Origin: Lipingzhangella halophila
GTDB taxonomy: Bacteria > Actinomycetota > Actinomycetes > Streptosporangiales > Streptosporangiaceae
DNA: 64,000 nt
NCBI RefSeq assembly: GCF_014203805.1
Contig: NZ_JACHJT010000002.1
Coordinates: forward strand, 62,001-126,000
Direction: 5' to 3'
The notes beneath the pieces are model-generated. The model was not told the DNA's origin. It ran no database searches and saw only the letters and a program-made list of their open reading frames with translations. Made by a program: the position numbers and the translations under genes. This document shows, piece by piece, positions 7,325 through 15,880 of this stretch. Position 1 is the first letter of the stretch, and the number at the start of each line of letters is the position of its first letter.

Positions 7325-9118
7325 ATGTCGGCCATGGACGACTTCGAGGCCGCCGAGCGCGGCTTCCTCGGCGCGCTCGCCTCCGGGAACGTCTACGCCG
7401 CGGACGGGCGCGAAGTCTGGAGCGGCGACGCCTACGCGTTTCTCGACGGCGGGCGCCCGGAGACCGTGAACGCGAGCCTGTGGCGCCAGTCGCGCCTGAC
7501 CGCCAAGCAGGGGCTCTACGAGGTCGCACCCGGCGTCTACCAGGTCCGCGGCCTCGACCTGTCGAACATCTCGTTCATCGAGGGCGACTCCGGCGTCATC
7601 GTCGTCGACCCGCTGATCTCGACCGAGACCGCCGCCGCGGCGCTTGCGCTGTATCGCGAGCACCGCGGCGACCGGCCGGTGACCGCGATCCTCTACACCC
7701 ACAGCCACGTGGACCACTTCGGCGGCGTGCTGGGCGTGGTCGGCCGCGATACCGGCGTCCCGATCCTCGCACCCGCCGGTTTCCTGGAGCACGCGGTCAG
7801 CGAGAACGTCTACGCCGGCCCGGCGATGGCGCGGCGCTCGATCCTCATGTACGGCTCGGCGCTGCCGAAGGGCCCCCGGGGCCAGGTCGGATGCGGACTC
7901 GGGCAGACCACCTCGACGGGCACGGTCTCGCTGCTGCCGCCCACCCGCGACGTCACCCGCACCGGTCAGGAGGAGACGCTCGACGGTGTGCGGTTCACCT
8001 TCCAGCTCACCCCGGGCACCGAGGCTCCCGCAGAGATGAACTTCCTGCTGGCCGACCGCCGGGTGCTGTGCATGGCGGAGAACGCCACGCACAACCTGCA
8101 CAATCTGCTCACCCTGCGCGGCGCCCCGGTGCGCGACCCGCGCACATGGTCGGATTACCTCACCGAGGCCATAGAGCTGTTCGCCGACCGCGCCGACACC
8201 CTGTTCGCCTCGCACCACTGGCCGACCTTCGGCCGGGCCGAGCTCACGAGGTTCCTCACCGAGCAGCGCGACCTCTACGCCTACCTGCACGACCAGACGC
8301 TGCGGCTGATCAACCAGGGCCACACCGGCACCGAGATCGCCGAGATGATCGAGCTGCCGCCGCGCCTGGAGAAAGCATGGCACGCCAAGGGCTACTACGG
8401 CTCGGTGAGCCACAACGTCAAGGCGATCTACCAGCGCTACATGGGTTGGTTCGACGGCAACCCCGCCCACCTCTGGGAGCACCCGCCCGCCGAGTTGGCC
8501 GACCGGTACGTCGAGTGCATAGGCGGCGCGTCCGCGGTCCAGGACAAGGCCCGCGCCTACGCCGACCAGGGCGACCTGCGGTTCGCAGCGACCCTGCTCA
8601 ACCACGTCGTCTTCGCGGACCCCCGCAACGGGGAAGCCCGGGAGCAGCTCGCCGGGGTCTATGAACGCCTCGGCTTCGGCGCGGAGAACGGGCCTTGGCG
8701 CAACTTCTACCTTCAGGGGGCCGCTGAGCTGCGCGGCGGTGTCCCCAAGGCGGAGCGGCGCGGCGGCGGATCGGACGCGGCACTCGCGACGGCACTGACC
8801 GCGGAGCAGATCTTCGACGGTATGGCGGTCCGGCTCAACGGCCCCAGGGCGTGGCAGGAGCGGTTCGCCATCGACTGGCGCCTCACCGACCTCGGCCGCA
8901 CGATCCGGCTCCGCCTGGCCAACGGCGTCCTCGTGCGGACCCGGCCGGACCGCGAGGCCGCCGACCTGACCCTCACGCTGACCAGGGCCCAGCTACCGGC
9001 CGTGCTCGGCGGCCGCGGCGCACACGAGCTGCGGACCGAGGGCGACCCCGGACTGCTCGACCGCCTGCTCGGCCTGCTGGACAAGCCGCGGCGCGATTTC
9101 CCCGTCGTCACTCCGTAG
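7325..9118 (+). CDS. Alkylsulfatase of the metallo-beta-lactamase superfamily (SdsA1-like)
   Basis: A 597-residue hydrolase. The zinc motif THSHVDHFGG lies at about residues 125-134; a second metal region AENATHNLHNLLTLRGAPVRD-like follows at about 240-260, and ASHHWPTFG supplies a later His. The middle part (PPRLEKAWHAKGYYGS; RYMGWFDGNPAHLW) and the C-terminal SCP2-like domain (last ~115 residues) are typical of linear alkylsulfatases, which cleave SDS-type esters to alcohol and sulfate. ATG 7325 is favoured over 7319 because the GGAAGG site is then six bases away. No signal peptide is seen, unlike secreted SdsA1, so it is predicted cytoplasmic. Confidence 0.9.
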   Translation: MSAMDDFEAAERGFLGALASGNVYAADGREVWSGDAYAFLDGGRPETVNASLWRQSRLTAKQGLYEVAPGVYQVRGLDLSNISFIEGDSGVIVVDPLISTETAAAALALYREHRGDRPVTAILYTHSHVDHFGGVLGVVGRDTGVPILAPAGFLEHAVSENVYAGPAMARRSILMYGSALPKGPRGQVGCGLGQTTSTGTVSLLPPTRDVTRTGQEETLDGVRFTFQLTPGTEAPAEMNFLLADRRVLCMAENATHNLHNLLTLRGAPVRDPRTWSDYLTEAIELFADRADTLFASHHWPTFGRAELTRFLTEQRDLYAYLHDQTLRLINQGHTGTEIAEMIELPPRLEKAWHAKGYYGSVSHNVKAIYQRYMGWFDGNPAHLWEHPPAELADRYVECIGGASAVQDKARAYADQGDLRFAATLLNHVVFADPRNGEAREQLAGVYERLGFGAENGPWRNFYLQGAAELRGGVPKAERRGGGSDAALATALTAEQIFDGMAVRLNGPRAWQERFAIDWRLTDLGRTIRLRLANGVLVRTRPDREAADLTLTLTRAQLPAVLGGRGAHELRTEGDPGLLDRLLGLLDKPRRDFPVVTP

Positions 9119-9123
9119 CCGCC

Positions 9124-9147
9124 GCGCGGGCCCGCCCGGGCCCGCGC
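9124..9147 (+). terminator. Stem-loop after the alkylsulfatase gene
   Basis: GCGCGGGCCC (9124-9133) pairs perfectly with GGGCCCGCGC (9138-9147) across a four-base loop, six bases after the stop codon. No U-tract follows, as is usual in actinomycetes. Confidence 0.55.
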
Positions 9148-9333
9148 AGGCCCGACGCGCCGAGCAGTCTCGTGCGCTGCCCGGGCGGCGCCGGCGCGGC
9201 CGGCGCCGCCCGCGGCGATGTCGCAGGCGGTCGCCGGTACGCGTACTCGCGGCCCCCGCGATAAGCGCCGCGCACGCCGGTCCGCCCCTCCCCTCCCGCT
9301 CCATGGCCGCCTGCTACGGCGATCTTGACGCCA

Positions 9334-9369
9334 TATTCATTAACAGACAAGCTATTCATTAACGAACAA
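9334..9369. promoter_or_regulatory. Direct-repeat operator upstream of the acyl-CoA operon
   Basis: TATTCATTAACAGACAA (9334-9350) and TATTCATTAACGAACAA (9353-9369) are 17-bp direct repeats, 19 bp apart start to start, and AT-rich in a GC-rich background. Their reverse complement (TTGTTCGTTAATGAATA) closely matches TTGTTCATTTATGAACA at 13483. They probably bind the TetR protein encoded at 13696-14337. Confidence 0.55.
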
Positions 9370-9392
9370 AGTGTATGAAACGGAGTCGACCG

Positions 9393-10946
9393 ATGAACCT
9401 CGGCAACTACCTCGCCCGCAGCGCCATGTACTGGCCGGACGAACCGGCGGTGGTCTGCGCCGACCGCACGTGGACCTTTCGCGGGCTGGAGGAGGAGGCC
9501 AACCGGCTCGCATCGGCGCTGATGGGCCGGGGGCTGCGAGCGGGAGACACCGTGGCGACCCTCGCGTGGAACCGGGGCGAGCTCGTCGTGGTGGAGTTCG
9601 CCCTGTACAAGGCCGGACTGCTGCGCGCCCCCATCAACGCGCGGCTCGGGCGGGGCGAGGTCGAGCACATCCTGGGCTACGCATCGGTGCGGGCCCTGTT
9701 CTTCGACGCCGCCCACGGCGAGGACGCGTCCGCCGCGGCGGACGCGGCAGGCGCCAACTGCCTGCCCGTCGTCTTCGACGACGCCGGCCTCCCCGGCGCG
9801 CAGACCTACCGCGGACTGCTCGCGGAAGGCGAAGCCGGACCGGTCAGCGTCGAGGTCGGCGAGGACGATCCGTGCGTGCTGAACTTCACCTCCGGATCCA
9901 CCGGCGCGCTCAAGGCCGCCACGCAGACCTTCGGCAACCGGCGGGCCAACATGCGCAAGCAGCTAATGGCCGACGACTCCCGCCCTCACCCCGGCGCCCG
10001 GTACCTGGCCTGCGGGCCCATCACGCACGCCGGGGGGATGAACCTACTCGCCGGAGTCTTCGGCGGCGCCACCGCCCACATCCTGCCCGCCTGGGACGTC
10101 GAGTCGTTCCTCGACACCGTCGAGCGCGAGCGCATCACCGCCACGTTCATGGTTCCGGCCATGCTCAACATGACGCTCGCCCATCCGGGCGTGGCCGAGC
10201 GCGACCTGTCCAGCCTCACGAGTCTTCGGGTCGGCGGCGCGCCGATCTCCCCGCAACGGCTGCGGCAGGCGATCGAGGTGTTCGGGCCGATCGTCGCCCA
10301 AGGCTACGGGCTCGGCGAGACTACGAGCGTGGTCGCCGGCCTGAGCAGCCGGCAGATCGCGGACGCCGTTGCCAACGACCCCGAGCTGCTGGCCTCCTGC
10401 GGCCGTGCCGTCTACGACAGCGAGATCCGCGTCGTCGACGCGGAAGGGGCCGAGCTGCCGTCGCGGCAGGTCGGCGAGGTGATCGTCCGCGGCCCCGACT
10501 GCGTCTCCGAGTACTGGAAGGAGCCCGAGCTGTCCGCGGAGACGTTCAAGGGCGGCTGGGTGCACACCGGCGACTTGGGGTGGATGCGGGAGGACGGTTA
10601 CCTGTTCATCGTCGACCGGAAGAAGGACATGATCATCTCCGGCGGTTTCAACATCTACTCCATGGAGGTCGAGGCCGCGCTCTACGAGCACCCCGCGGTC
10701 CGTGAGGCGTGCGTGGTGGGTACCCCCGACGAGCACTGGGGAGAAGCGGTCACGGCGGTCGTGGTCCTCCGCGGCGAGGTGTCCGCGGAGGAGCTCATCG
10801 CCTTCTGCGCCGAACGCCTCGACCGGTTCAAGAAGCCGCGGTCGGTGGAGTTCGCGACCTCCCTGCCCTACAACCGCAACGGCAAGGTCGACCGCAAGGC
10901 CGTGCGCGCCCCGTACTGGGCCGGGGCCGAGAGGAAGGTGGGCTGA
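9393..10946 (+). CDS. Acyl-CoA synthetase / AMP-dependent ligase
   Basis: A 517-residue ANL-superfamily enzyme that activates a carboxylic acid as acyl-AMP and then acyl-CoA. Core motifs: P-loop NFTSGSTGALKAA (about residue 165), the adenine-binding segment GYGLGETTS (about 308), the hinge HTGDLGWMREDGYLFIVDRKKD, GGFNIYSMEVE and the C-terminal catalytic lysine in NGKVDRKAV. ATG 9393 fits the GGAG site; an ATG at 9375 is less likely. Its stop overlaps the acyl-CoA dehydrogenase start by one base (TGATG). The substrate is probably a medium-chain or aromatic acid; this is not resolvable here. Confidence 0.9.
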   Translation: MNLGNYLARSAMYWPDEPAVVCADRTWTFRGLEEEANRLASALMGRGLRAGDTVATLAWNRGELVVVEFALYKAGLLRAPINARLGRGEVEHILGYASVRALFFDAAHGEDASAAADAAGANCLPVVFDDAGLPGAQTYRGLLAEGEAGPVSVEVGEDDPCVLNFTSGSTGALKAATQTFGNRRANMRKQLMADDSRPHPGARYLACGPITHAGGMNLLAGVFGGATAHILPAWDVESFLDTVERERITATFMVPAMLNMTLAHPGVAERDLSSLTSLRVGGAPISPQRLRQAIEVFGPIVAQGYGLGETTSVVAGLSSRQIADAVANDPELLASCGRAVYDSEIRVVDAEGAELPSRQVGEVIVRGPDCVSEYWKEPELSAETFKGGWVHTGDLGWMREDGYLFIVDRKKDMIISGGFNIYSMEVEAALYEHPAVREACVVGTPDEHWGEAVTAVVVLRGEVSAEELIAFCAERLDRFKKPRSVEFATSLPYNRNGKVDRKAVRAPYWAGAERKVG

Positions 10947-12133
10947 TGAGCTTCTCGCTGCAACCTGCCTATGCGGACGACCCCGCGCTGGACACGCTCG
11001 TGCAGCGGCTGCGCGCCTACCTGTCCGGCGAGCTCGCCGACTACGAACGCGAGCACGGCATCGACCGGCGAACGCCCCTCACCCGCGCCATGCTGGAACC
11101 GGTCTGGAAGCGCAGCAGGGAACTCGGCTTCTACGGAATCCACCTGCCGCCCGAGTTCGGGGGGCAGGGACTCACGGCCGGCCAGCTGGGGGCGCTCAAG
11201 GAGGAGATCGGGGCCGGCGGCCGCATCCTCGGCCACAGCGTGCTCGGCGAGATGGGCGGGCCGCTGCGCGCCGGCGACGTCTACCGCCATGCCACCGCCC
11301 ACCAGCTCGACGGATACTTCCTTCCGGTGATGCGCGGCGAGCGGGCCTGCTGCTTCTCGCTGACCGAAGCGGACGCCGGGTCCAACGTCTTCGCGATGGA
11401 CACCACCGCCGAGCGCGACGGCGACGGCTACCGGCTCACCGGCCACAAGGTCTTCAGCACCGCAGGCACCTTCGCCGACTTCGCCATCGTCGTGGCCGCC
11501 ATGGCCGAGGGCGATGAGAAGTCCTTCTCGGCGTTCATCGTGGACCTGGACAGCCCCGGCTGCCGCGTCGAGGAGGGCGCCACGCCCATGTCGGGGGAGA
11601 ACATCGAAGCCGACATCGTGCTGTCCGACTGCTACGTTCCCGCAGCGAACCTGCTCGGCGCCGAAGGCGAGGGCATGCGGATCGGGCTCGGCCGGGTGAC
11701 CGCGAACCGGCTGCTGCACTGCCCCACTCTGCTCGGCATGGCCCGCCGCGCGATCGGCCTGACGCTGCACCGGGCGAAGACCCGGGTCGTCTCCGGAGGC
11801 CCGCTGATCAACCTGCAGGCGATCCGGCACAGAATCGCCGACATGGCCACCGAGTACTACGCGGCGCGCTCGATGACCTACACCGCGCTCGCCGCCTACG
11901 ACCGGGGCACCCGGGTGCCGATGGAGGCGTTCATGGCCAAGCTGTTCGTGGCCGAGACCGCGTTCCGCATCCTCGACGAGGCCGTGCAGATCCACGGCAA
12001 GGACGGCATGGTGCAGGACAGCGAGGTGGAGTACCTCTGGCGCAAGGTGCGCATGTTCCGCGTGCTCACCGGAACCTCGGAGATCCAGCGCAACGGAATC
12101 GCGAAGATCCTGGAATCGATGGAGGCACCGTAA
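10946..12133 (+). CDS. Acyl-CoA dehydrogenase
   Basis: A 395-residue flavoenzyme of normal family length. The FAD/substrate motifs CCFSLTEADAGSNVF and GHKVFSTAG are present, and the C-terminal signature reads QIHGKDGMVQDSEVEYLWR followed by FRVLTGTSEIQRN. It introduces an alpha-beta double bond into the CoA thioester made by the coupled synthetase. Translation is coupled through the TGATG overlap. It is the last gene of the operon; a very strong palindrome follows. Confidence 0.9.
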   Translation: MSFSLQPAYADDPALDTLVQRLRAYLSGELADYEREHGIDRRTPLTRAMLEPVWKRSRELGFYGIHLPPEFGGQGLTAGQLGALKEEIGAGGRILGHSVLGEMGGPLRAGDVYRHATAHQLDGYFLPVMRGERACCFSLTEADAGSNVFAMDTTAERDGDGYRLTGHKVFSTAGTFADFAIVVAAMAEGDEKSFSAFIVDLDSPGCRVEEGATPMSGENIEADIVLSDCYVPAANLLGAEGEGMRIGLGRVTANRLLHCPTLLGMARRAIGLTLHRAKTRVVSGGPLINLQAIRHRIADMATEYYAARSMTYTALAAYDRGTRVPMEAFMAKLFVAETAFRILDEAVQIHGKDGMVQDSEVEYLWRKVRMFRVLTGTSEIQRNGIAKILESMEAP

Positions 12134-12134
12134 A

Positions 12135-12174
12135 CCCTGCGCCGCAGCGCCCCCGGGGGCGCTGCGGCGCAGGG
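12135..12174. terminator. Perfect 40-nt palindrome between convergent genes
   Basis: A 20-base arm (12135-12154, CCCTGCGCCGCAGCGCCCCC) is followed at once by its exact reverse complement (12155-12174), with no loop. It lies one base after the acyl-CoA dehydrogenase stop and upstream of the convergent amidohydrolase stop, fitting a bidirectional terminator. Confidence 0.8.
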
Positions 12175-12218
12175 ATCGGACCGGGTCCGCGGACACCTCA
12201 TCGGAACGCCCGGGAGCA

Positions 12219-13490
12219 TCAGCCGGCTGCGGGTGCGTGCGCCGTGAGGGCCCGCGCGGCGAGGAGCGCCAGCGCGGCGGCCTGGTCGCCGAGGACAGCG
12301 TCGTCGAACACGGCGTGCGGAGAGTGGTTCGGCGCGGGATCCCCGTCGAGGTCGGGTGGGCTCGCCAGCAGCATCAGCATCGTGGCCGGCACCTGCTGGG
12401 CGACATAGGAGAAGTCCTCGGCGCCCATGGTCGGGCGCGGGGCCTCGGCGACCCGGGCGCCGAACGCCTCGCGCAGGACTTCCAGAGCGGCTCCGGTGGT
12501 CGCCGGGTCGTTGACGACGCTCGGATAACCGGTGGCGACCTCGGTGGTCGCGGTGGCCGCGTGTGCCTCGGCGATCCCGGTCGCGACCGAAGGCAGCTCC
12601 GCCTCGACCTTGGCCAGCGCCTGGGGGGACGTGGTCCGCACGGTCCCGCTCAGGCGGGCGGAGCCGGGGATGATGTTGTCGGCGCCCGTTCCCGCGGCGA
12701 GGTTGGTCACCGACAGCACCACCGGGTCGAAGGCGTCGAACCGGCGGGTGGCGAAGGTCTGCAACCCCAGTACGATCTCGGCCAGCACCGGCACCGGGTC
12801 CAGGGCTTCGTGCGGCCGCGAGCCGTGGCCTCCGCGTCCGCTCACCTCGACCGCGAACGTGGTCGAACTCGCGGTGACCGTGCCGGTCCTGGTGAGGAAG
12901 GTGCCGCGCGGGCCGGGGCCGACATGGGCGGCGTAGGCGGCGACCGGGCGTTCGCCCGTCACGTCGAGTACGCCTTCCTCCAGCATGAGCGGAGCTCCGC
13001 CGAACCCTTCCTCGCCGGGCTGGAACATGAACACGACGTCGCCGGCGAGCTCGTCGCGGTGCGCGTGCAGCAGGTGGGCGGCCCCCACGAGCCCGGCCGT
13101 GTGGAGGTCGTGGCCGCAGGCGTGCATGGCGCCGTTGGTCGACCGGAAGGGCACGGAGGTCGCCTCCTGCAGCGGCAGGGCGTCCATGTCGGCGCGCAGC
13201 AGCACGGTCGGGCCCGGACGAGCGCCCCGGAGGACCGCGACCACCGAACTCAGCGCTGTTCCAGTGTGCAGCTCCAGGTCGAGGGGGGCGAGCGCCGCAA
13301 GCACCTTCCGCTGCGTCTCCGGCAGCCGCAGGCCCACCTCGGGCTCGGCGTGGATCGCCCGCCGAAGCGCCACGAGCTCCGGCAGCAGCGCCGTTCCCCC
13401 GGCGGTGAAGCGTTCAGCCGGCGCGGCCGTGGTCGAAGAACCGTCCGCAGCGGTCTCCACAGGCAACTCCATTTCGAATGATTTGTTCAT
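12219..13490 (-). CDS. M20-family amidohydrolase (hippurate/N-acyl amino acid hydrolase type)
   Basis: A protein of up to 423 residues. M20D metal and catalytic motifs are all present: RRAIHAEPEVGLRLPETQ near the start, MDALPLQEATSVPF, the Cys/His site HACGHDLHTAGLVGAAHLL, QPGEEGFGGAPLMLEEGVLD and the late MGAEDFSYVAQ. It hydrolyses N-acylated amino acids or related amides. The ATG at 13490 lies inside an operator-like palindrome; a Met 18 bases in (13472) is equally possible and neither has a clear ribosome-binding site. It is divergent from the TetR gene at 13696 and convergent with the acyl-CoA operon, with which it shares operator sequences. Confidence 0.88.
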   Translation of the reverse strand: MNKSFEMELPVETAADGSSTTAAPAERFTAGGTALLPELVALRRAIHAEPEVGLRLPETQRKVLAALAPLDLELHTGTALSSVVAVLRGARPGPTVLLRADMDALPLQEATSVPFRSTNGAMHACGHDLHTAGLVGAAHLLHAHRDELAGDVVFMFQPGEEGFGGAPLMLEEGVLDVTGERPVAAYAAHVGPGPRGTFLTRTGTVTASSTTFAVEVSGRGGHGSRPHEALDPVPVLAEIVLGLQTFATRRFDAFDPVVLSVTNLAAGTGADNIIPGSARLSGTVRTTSPQALAKVEAELPSVATGIAEAHAATATTEVATGYPSVVNDPATTGAALEVLREAFGARVAEAPRPTMGAEDFSYVAQQVPATMLMLLASPPDLDGDPAPNHSPHAVFDDAVLGDQAAALALLAARALTAHAPAAG

Positions 13491-13518
13491 TTATGAACAG
13501 ATTGTTCATTATTGTAGA
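13483..13518. promoter_or_regulatory. TGTTCAT-type operator at the amidohydrolase/TetR promoter
   Basis: TTGTTCATTTATGAACA (13483-13499) contains a perfect TGTTCAT-t-ATGAACA palindrome (TGTTCAT/ATGAACA). A second half-site, TTGTTCATTA, starts at 13502. It matches the repeats at 9334-9369, so one regulator likely controls both operons. The next gene rightward is a TetR regulator. Confidence 0.6.
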
Positions 13519-13695
13519 GTGGGGGATATCGGCCGTCAATGCGCTTCCGCCGCCGCGGGCCGGGCCGTTCCGCATACGGTCGCTCGCGGGGGCCGTAGCA
13601 GCGCGGCCGTGCGGACTCGGCACCGCCGCCCCCGGGCGGCCGAATCCATGAAGCCGAGACGCCGAATCGAAGACGCGATGGGAAGGAGCCGCACC

Positions 13696-14337
13696 ATGCC
13701 GGCGCAGTCGGGAGGCGACCGGCGAGTGCGCCGTACTCGCCGGGCGATCCGCGAGGCGCTCGTCGAACTGTGCGCCGAACAGCGCTTCGGTTCGCTCACC
13801 GTCGAGGACATCCTGCGCCGGGCGGATGTGGCGAGGGCGACCTTCTACGCCCACTACCGAACCAAGGAGGATGTCCTCGTCGACATCGTCCACTCACTCA
13901 CCGAGGACAGGGCCGCGTGGATGGCCGGTTACGAGGCCCAGCACCCCGACGGCTTCACCGGTCACCCCTTGCGCAGCATCTTCGCGCACGCCGAGAACAA
14001 CGCAGCGGTTTACCGGGTGATCCTCCAAGGCGCCGGCGATGGCCGACCGTTGCGCGAGTTCTACGAACGCACCAGCGAAGAAGCCGAGGCGCTGTTCCGG
14101 GCACGTGCGCAACAGTCCGGCCACACCCCCCGCATCCCGGTGGAGCTCGTCGCACGGGCGTGGGCGGGCGAGCTGATCGGGACGCTGGTGTGGTGGCTCC
14201 AAGGCACCACCGGATACACGGCCGACCAGGTGGCCACCATGCTCAGCGACCTCTCGGTGCAAGGGCGCCACTGGGCCGCGGGGCCGGTACCGGAAAGCCC
14301 GGCCCCGGAGGGAACCACTGCACCGTTTCCGCCGTGA
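13696..14337 (+). CDS. TetR/AcrR-family regulator
   Basis: A 213-residue protein with a helix-turn-helix at about residues 10-55 (RTRRAIREALVELCAEQRFG … RADVARATFYAHYRTKEDVL). The C-terminal part (ARAWAGELIGTLVWWLQG) resembles the DhaS-type TetR_C domain. ATG 13696 follows GGAAGGA by eight bases; two upstream in-frame ATGs (13648, 13678) lack this. It is the probable repressor for the amidohydrolase and acyl-CoA operons through the shared operators. The inducer is likely an acyl intermediate, by inference. Confidence 0.85.
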   Translation: MPAQSGGDRRVRRTRRAIREALVELCAEQRFGSLTVEDILRRADVARATFYAHYRTKEDVLVDIVHSLTEDRAAWMAGYEAQHPDGFTGHPLRSIFAHAENNAAVYRVILQGAGDGRPLREFYERTSEEAEALFRARAQQSGHTPRIPVELVARAWAGELIGTLVWWLQGTTGYTADQVATMLSDLSVQGRHWAAGPVPESPAPEGTTAPFPP

Positions 14338-14609
14338 GTCCCGCTCGCCGAGCGGCGGGGGACCTGGCGCCGAACGGCGCAGATCCCCGACCGCTCGTGG
14401 CGACAGCCCGGACCGGCGCGCCCGGGACCTGCTCTCGCGGACGTCCGTGGACGAGAAGGCGAGAAAGCCTGCGGGGGCGCTGCCGTCCGGTCCGCCGGGT
14501 CGGGACGGACCGCTGCGTTCTGAGCTGAGACGCCGACTCGGACAGCGCGAGCGTGGACACCCCGGCCTGGTCGAAGCGCTCCCGCCGTGGGCGTCGAGGG
14601 AGCGCAGGT

Positions 14610-14882
14610 CTACGTCGCGGTTCGTCCGACAGGGTTGTGTGCGACGGTGAAGTGCCGGTCGCCGTCGGGGTTCTCGATCTCGTCGAGTGCGGCGACGGAG
14701 AGGTCTTCGGCGCTGATGTGTGAGGTGCCGTCGGGCTCGGTCAGCAAGAACGCCCGCCCGCTGCCGGGTGAACGCTCGTCCGCCTCGCGGTCGAGCAGGG
14801 TACCGAGCTGGGCCCCACCCGCGGCACCGTAGCGCTCCCACGGAGTGATACCGAGACGGTACATCCACGCGTAATTCGCCAT
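14610..14882 (-). pseudogene. In-frame chimera: methyltransferase N-terminus joined to SDR C-terminus
   Basis: A 90-codon frame. Residues 1-42 (ANYAWMYRLGITPWERYGAA … LLDREADERSPGSGRA) match the start of actinobacterial class I SAM methyltransferases, which should continue into LDLGCG. Instead, at about residue 43 (near 14754), it switches to LTEPDGTSHISAEDLSVAAL, DEIENPDGDRHFTVAH, the C-terminal end of NAD(P)-binding SDR/NmrA-type oxidoreductases. Neither catalytic core is present. It is best read as the scar of a deletion joining two genes; it may still be translated. Confidence 0.5.
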
Positions 14883-15055
14883 GGCCCCAACGTAAACGGG
14901 TCCGTTATCGCGAGCCGATCACCCTCCTCTAGCGGCCGCGAGAGGCCGGCCCGCGCCTTCCGGTCGAACCGCACGGCGGCCCCGCGCCCGCTGGGCAGCG
15001 CCCTGTCCCCGCGCTGGCCTCGCCGCCACATCCGGTTCGACGCGACGTTTGGATT

Positions 15056-15742
15056 TCACACGGGCTTGCAGAAGACCGGCGCGTTCGCGATCTGGTTCGC
15101 GTTCAGGACTGCCGCCACGTACTTCCGGAAGCTCGGCTTGGCGAAGCGAAGGAGGAACCGGAGGGGGCCGCAGGGTAGGCGTACGTGGTTGACGAACACG
15201 TAGCGGGACTCGCCGATGGGTTGCAGCAGGGCCGAGTCGCGCGCTTGGGCCTTGAACGTGAACCATCCGGCGATGTTCTCGAATGTGCGCACCGCTGCCT
15301 GGGAGTCCTGGGCCGTGAAGTGGTTGAACAGGAACGGGCCGGAGCGCGGCGGGGCGTCCACGTCACCGATACGTCGGATGTTGCGCGCCGGCATGGCGAA
15401 GTCGGCGTCGAGCTGGCGGTATGCCTCCGTGGCTTCGACGGCGGGGATTGATTCCGGATCGGTTGTCTGGATCAGGACCATGACGTCGAAGCGAGGGCTG
15501 CCCGCAACCGGTGGAAGGAACACGGCCTCATAGACCGTGGTCGCGACCACCTCGGTAAGATTCTCCAGTTCACCAACCAGATCCCTGCAGTGCTCCACTG
15601 TCTCCGCGCGCGGCCTGCTCGCACGCACGAAAGGAACACGGGCTGGTGGCTCAATCCGCCAGCCGAGGTAGATGTAGCCGTAAGGCATCGGCTCGACGAA
15701 CGGGGCCTGGGCGTACTTCCGGTCCTGGGCGCTGGTGTCCAT
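15056..15742 (-). CDS. Hypothetical protein, divergent from a TetR regulator
   Basis: A 228-residue protein starting at ATG 15742, after GGAGAAGGAAGC. An in-frame start at 15760 is possible. Features: RKYAQAPFVEPMPYGYIYLG near the start, AETVEHCRDLVGELENLTEV, FDVMVLIQTTDPESIPAVEA and a final PVFCKP. The alternating hydrophobic beta-like strands and helices suggest a soluble alpha/beta (possibly ferredoxin-like) fold. No catalytic motif is recognised. A near-palindromic operator lies between it and TetR 15881, so expression is probably TetR-controlled. Function unknown. Confidence 0.65.
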   Translation of the reverse strand: MDTSAQDRKYAQAPFVEPMPYGYIYLGWRIEPPARVPFVRASRPRAETVEHCRDLVGELENLTEVVATTVYEAVFLPPVAGSPRFDVMVLIQTTDPESIPAVEATEAYRQLDADFAMPARNIRRIGDVDAPPRSGPFLFNHFTAQDSQAAVRTFENIAGWFTFKAQARDSALLQPIGESRYVFVNHVRLPCGPLRFLLRFAKPSFRKYVAAVLNANQIANAPVFCKPV

Positions 15743-15817
15743 GCTTCCTTCTCCAATCACGAGTAGACAGGTATGCGAAACCGCCTGTCGCGAGCACTCC
15801 GGGACACTGCCGCTGAA

Positions 15818-15839
15818 AATAATAGATCGAACGATTATT
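15818..15839. promoter_or_regulatory. 22-bp near-palindrome in the TetR divergent promoter
   Basis: AATAAT and ATTATT arms flank a GATCGA-like core. The reverse complement matches at 18 of 22 positions. A further TAGAT…ATCTA pair (about 15822-15845) overlaps it. It is the likely operator of the 15881-16567 regulator. Confidence 0.5.
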
Positions 15840-15880
15840 TAATCTATCATCGTGACGCCCGTGGGAGGAGTAGGCACCCA

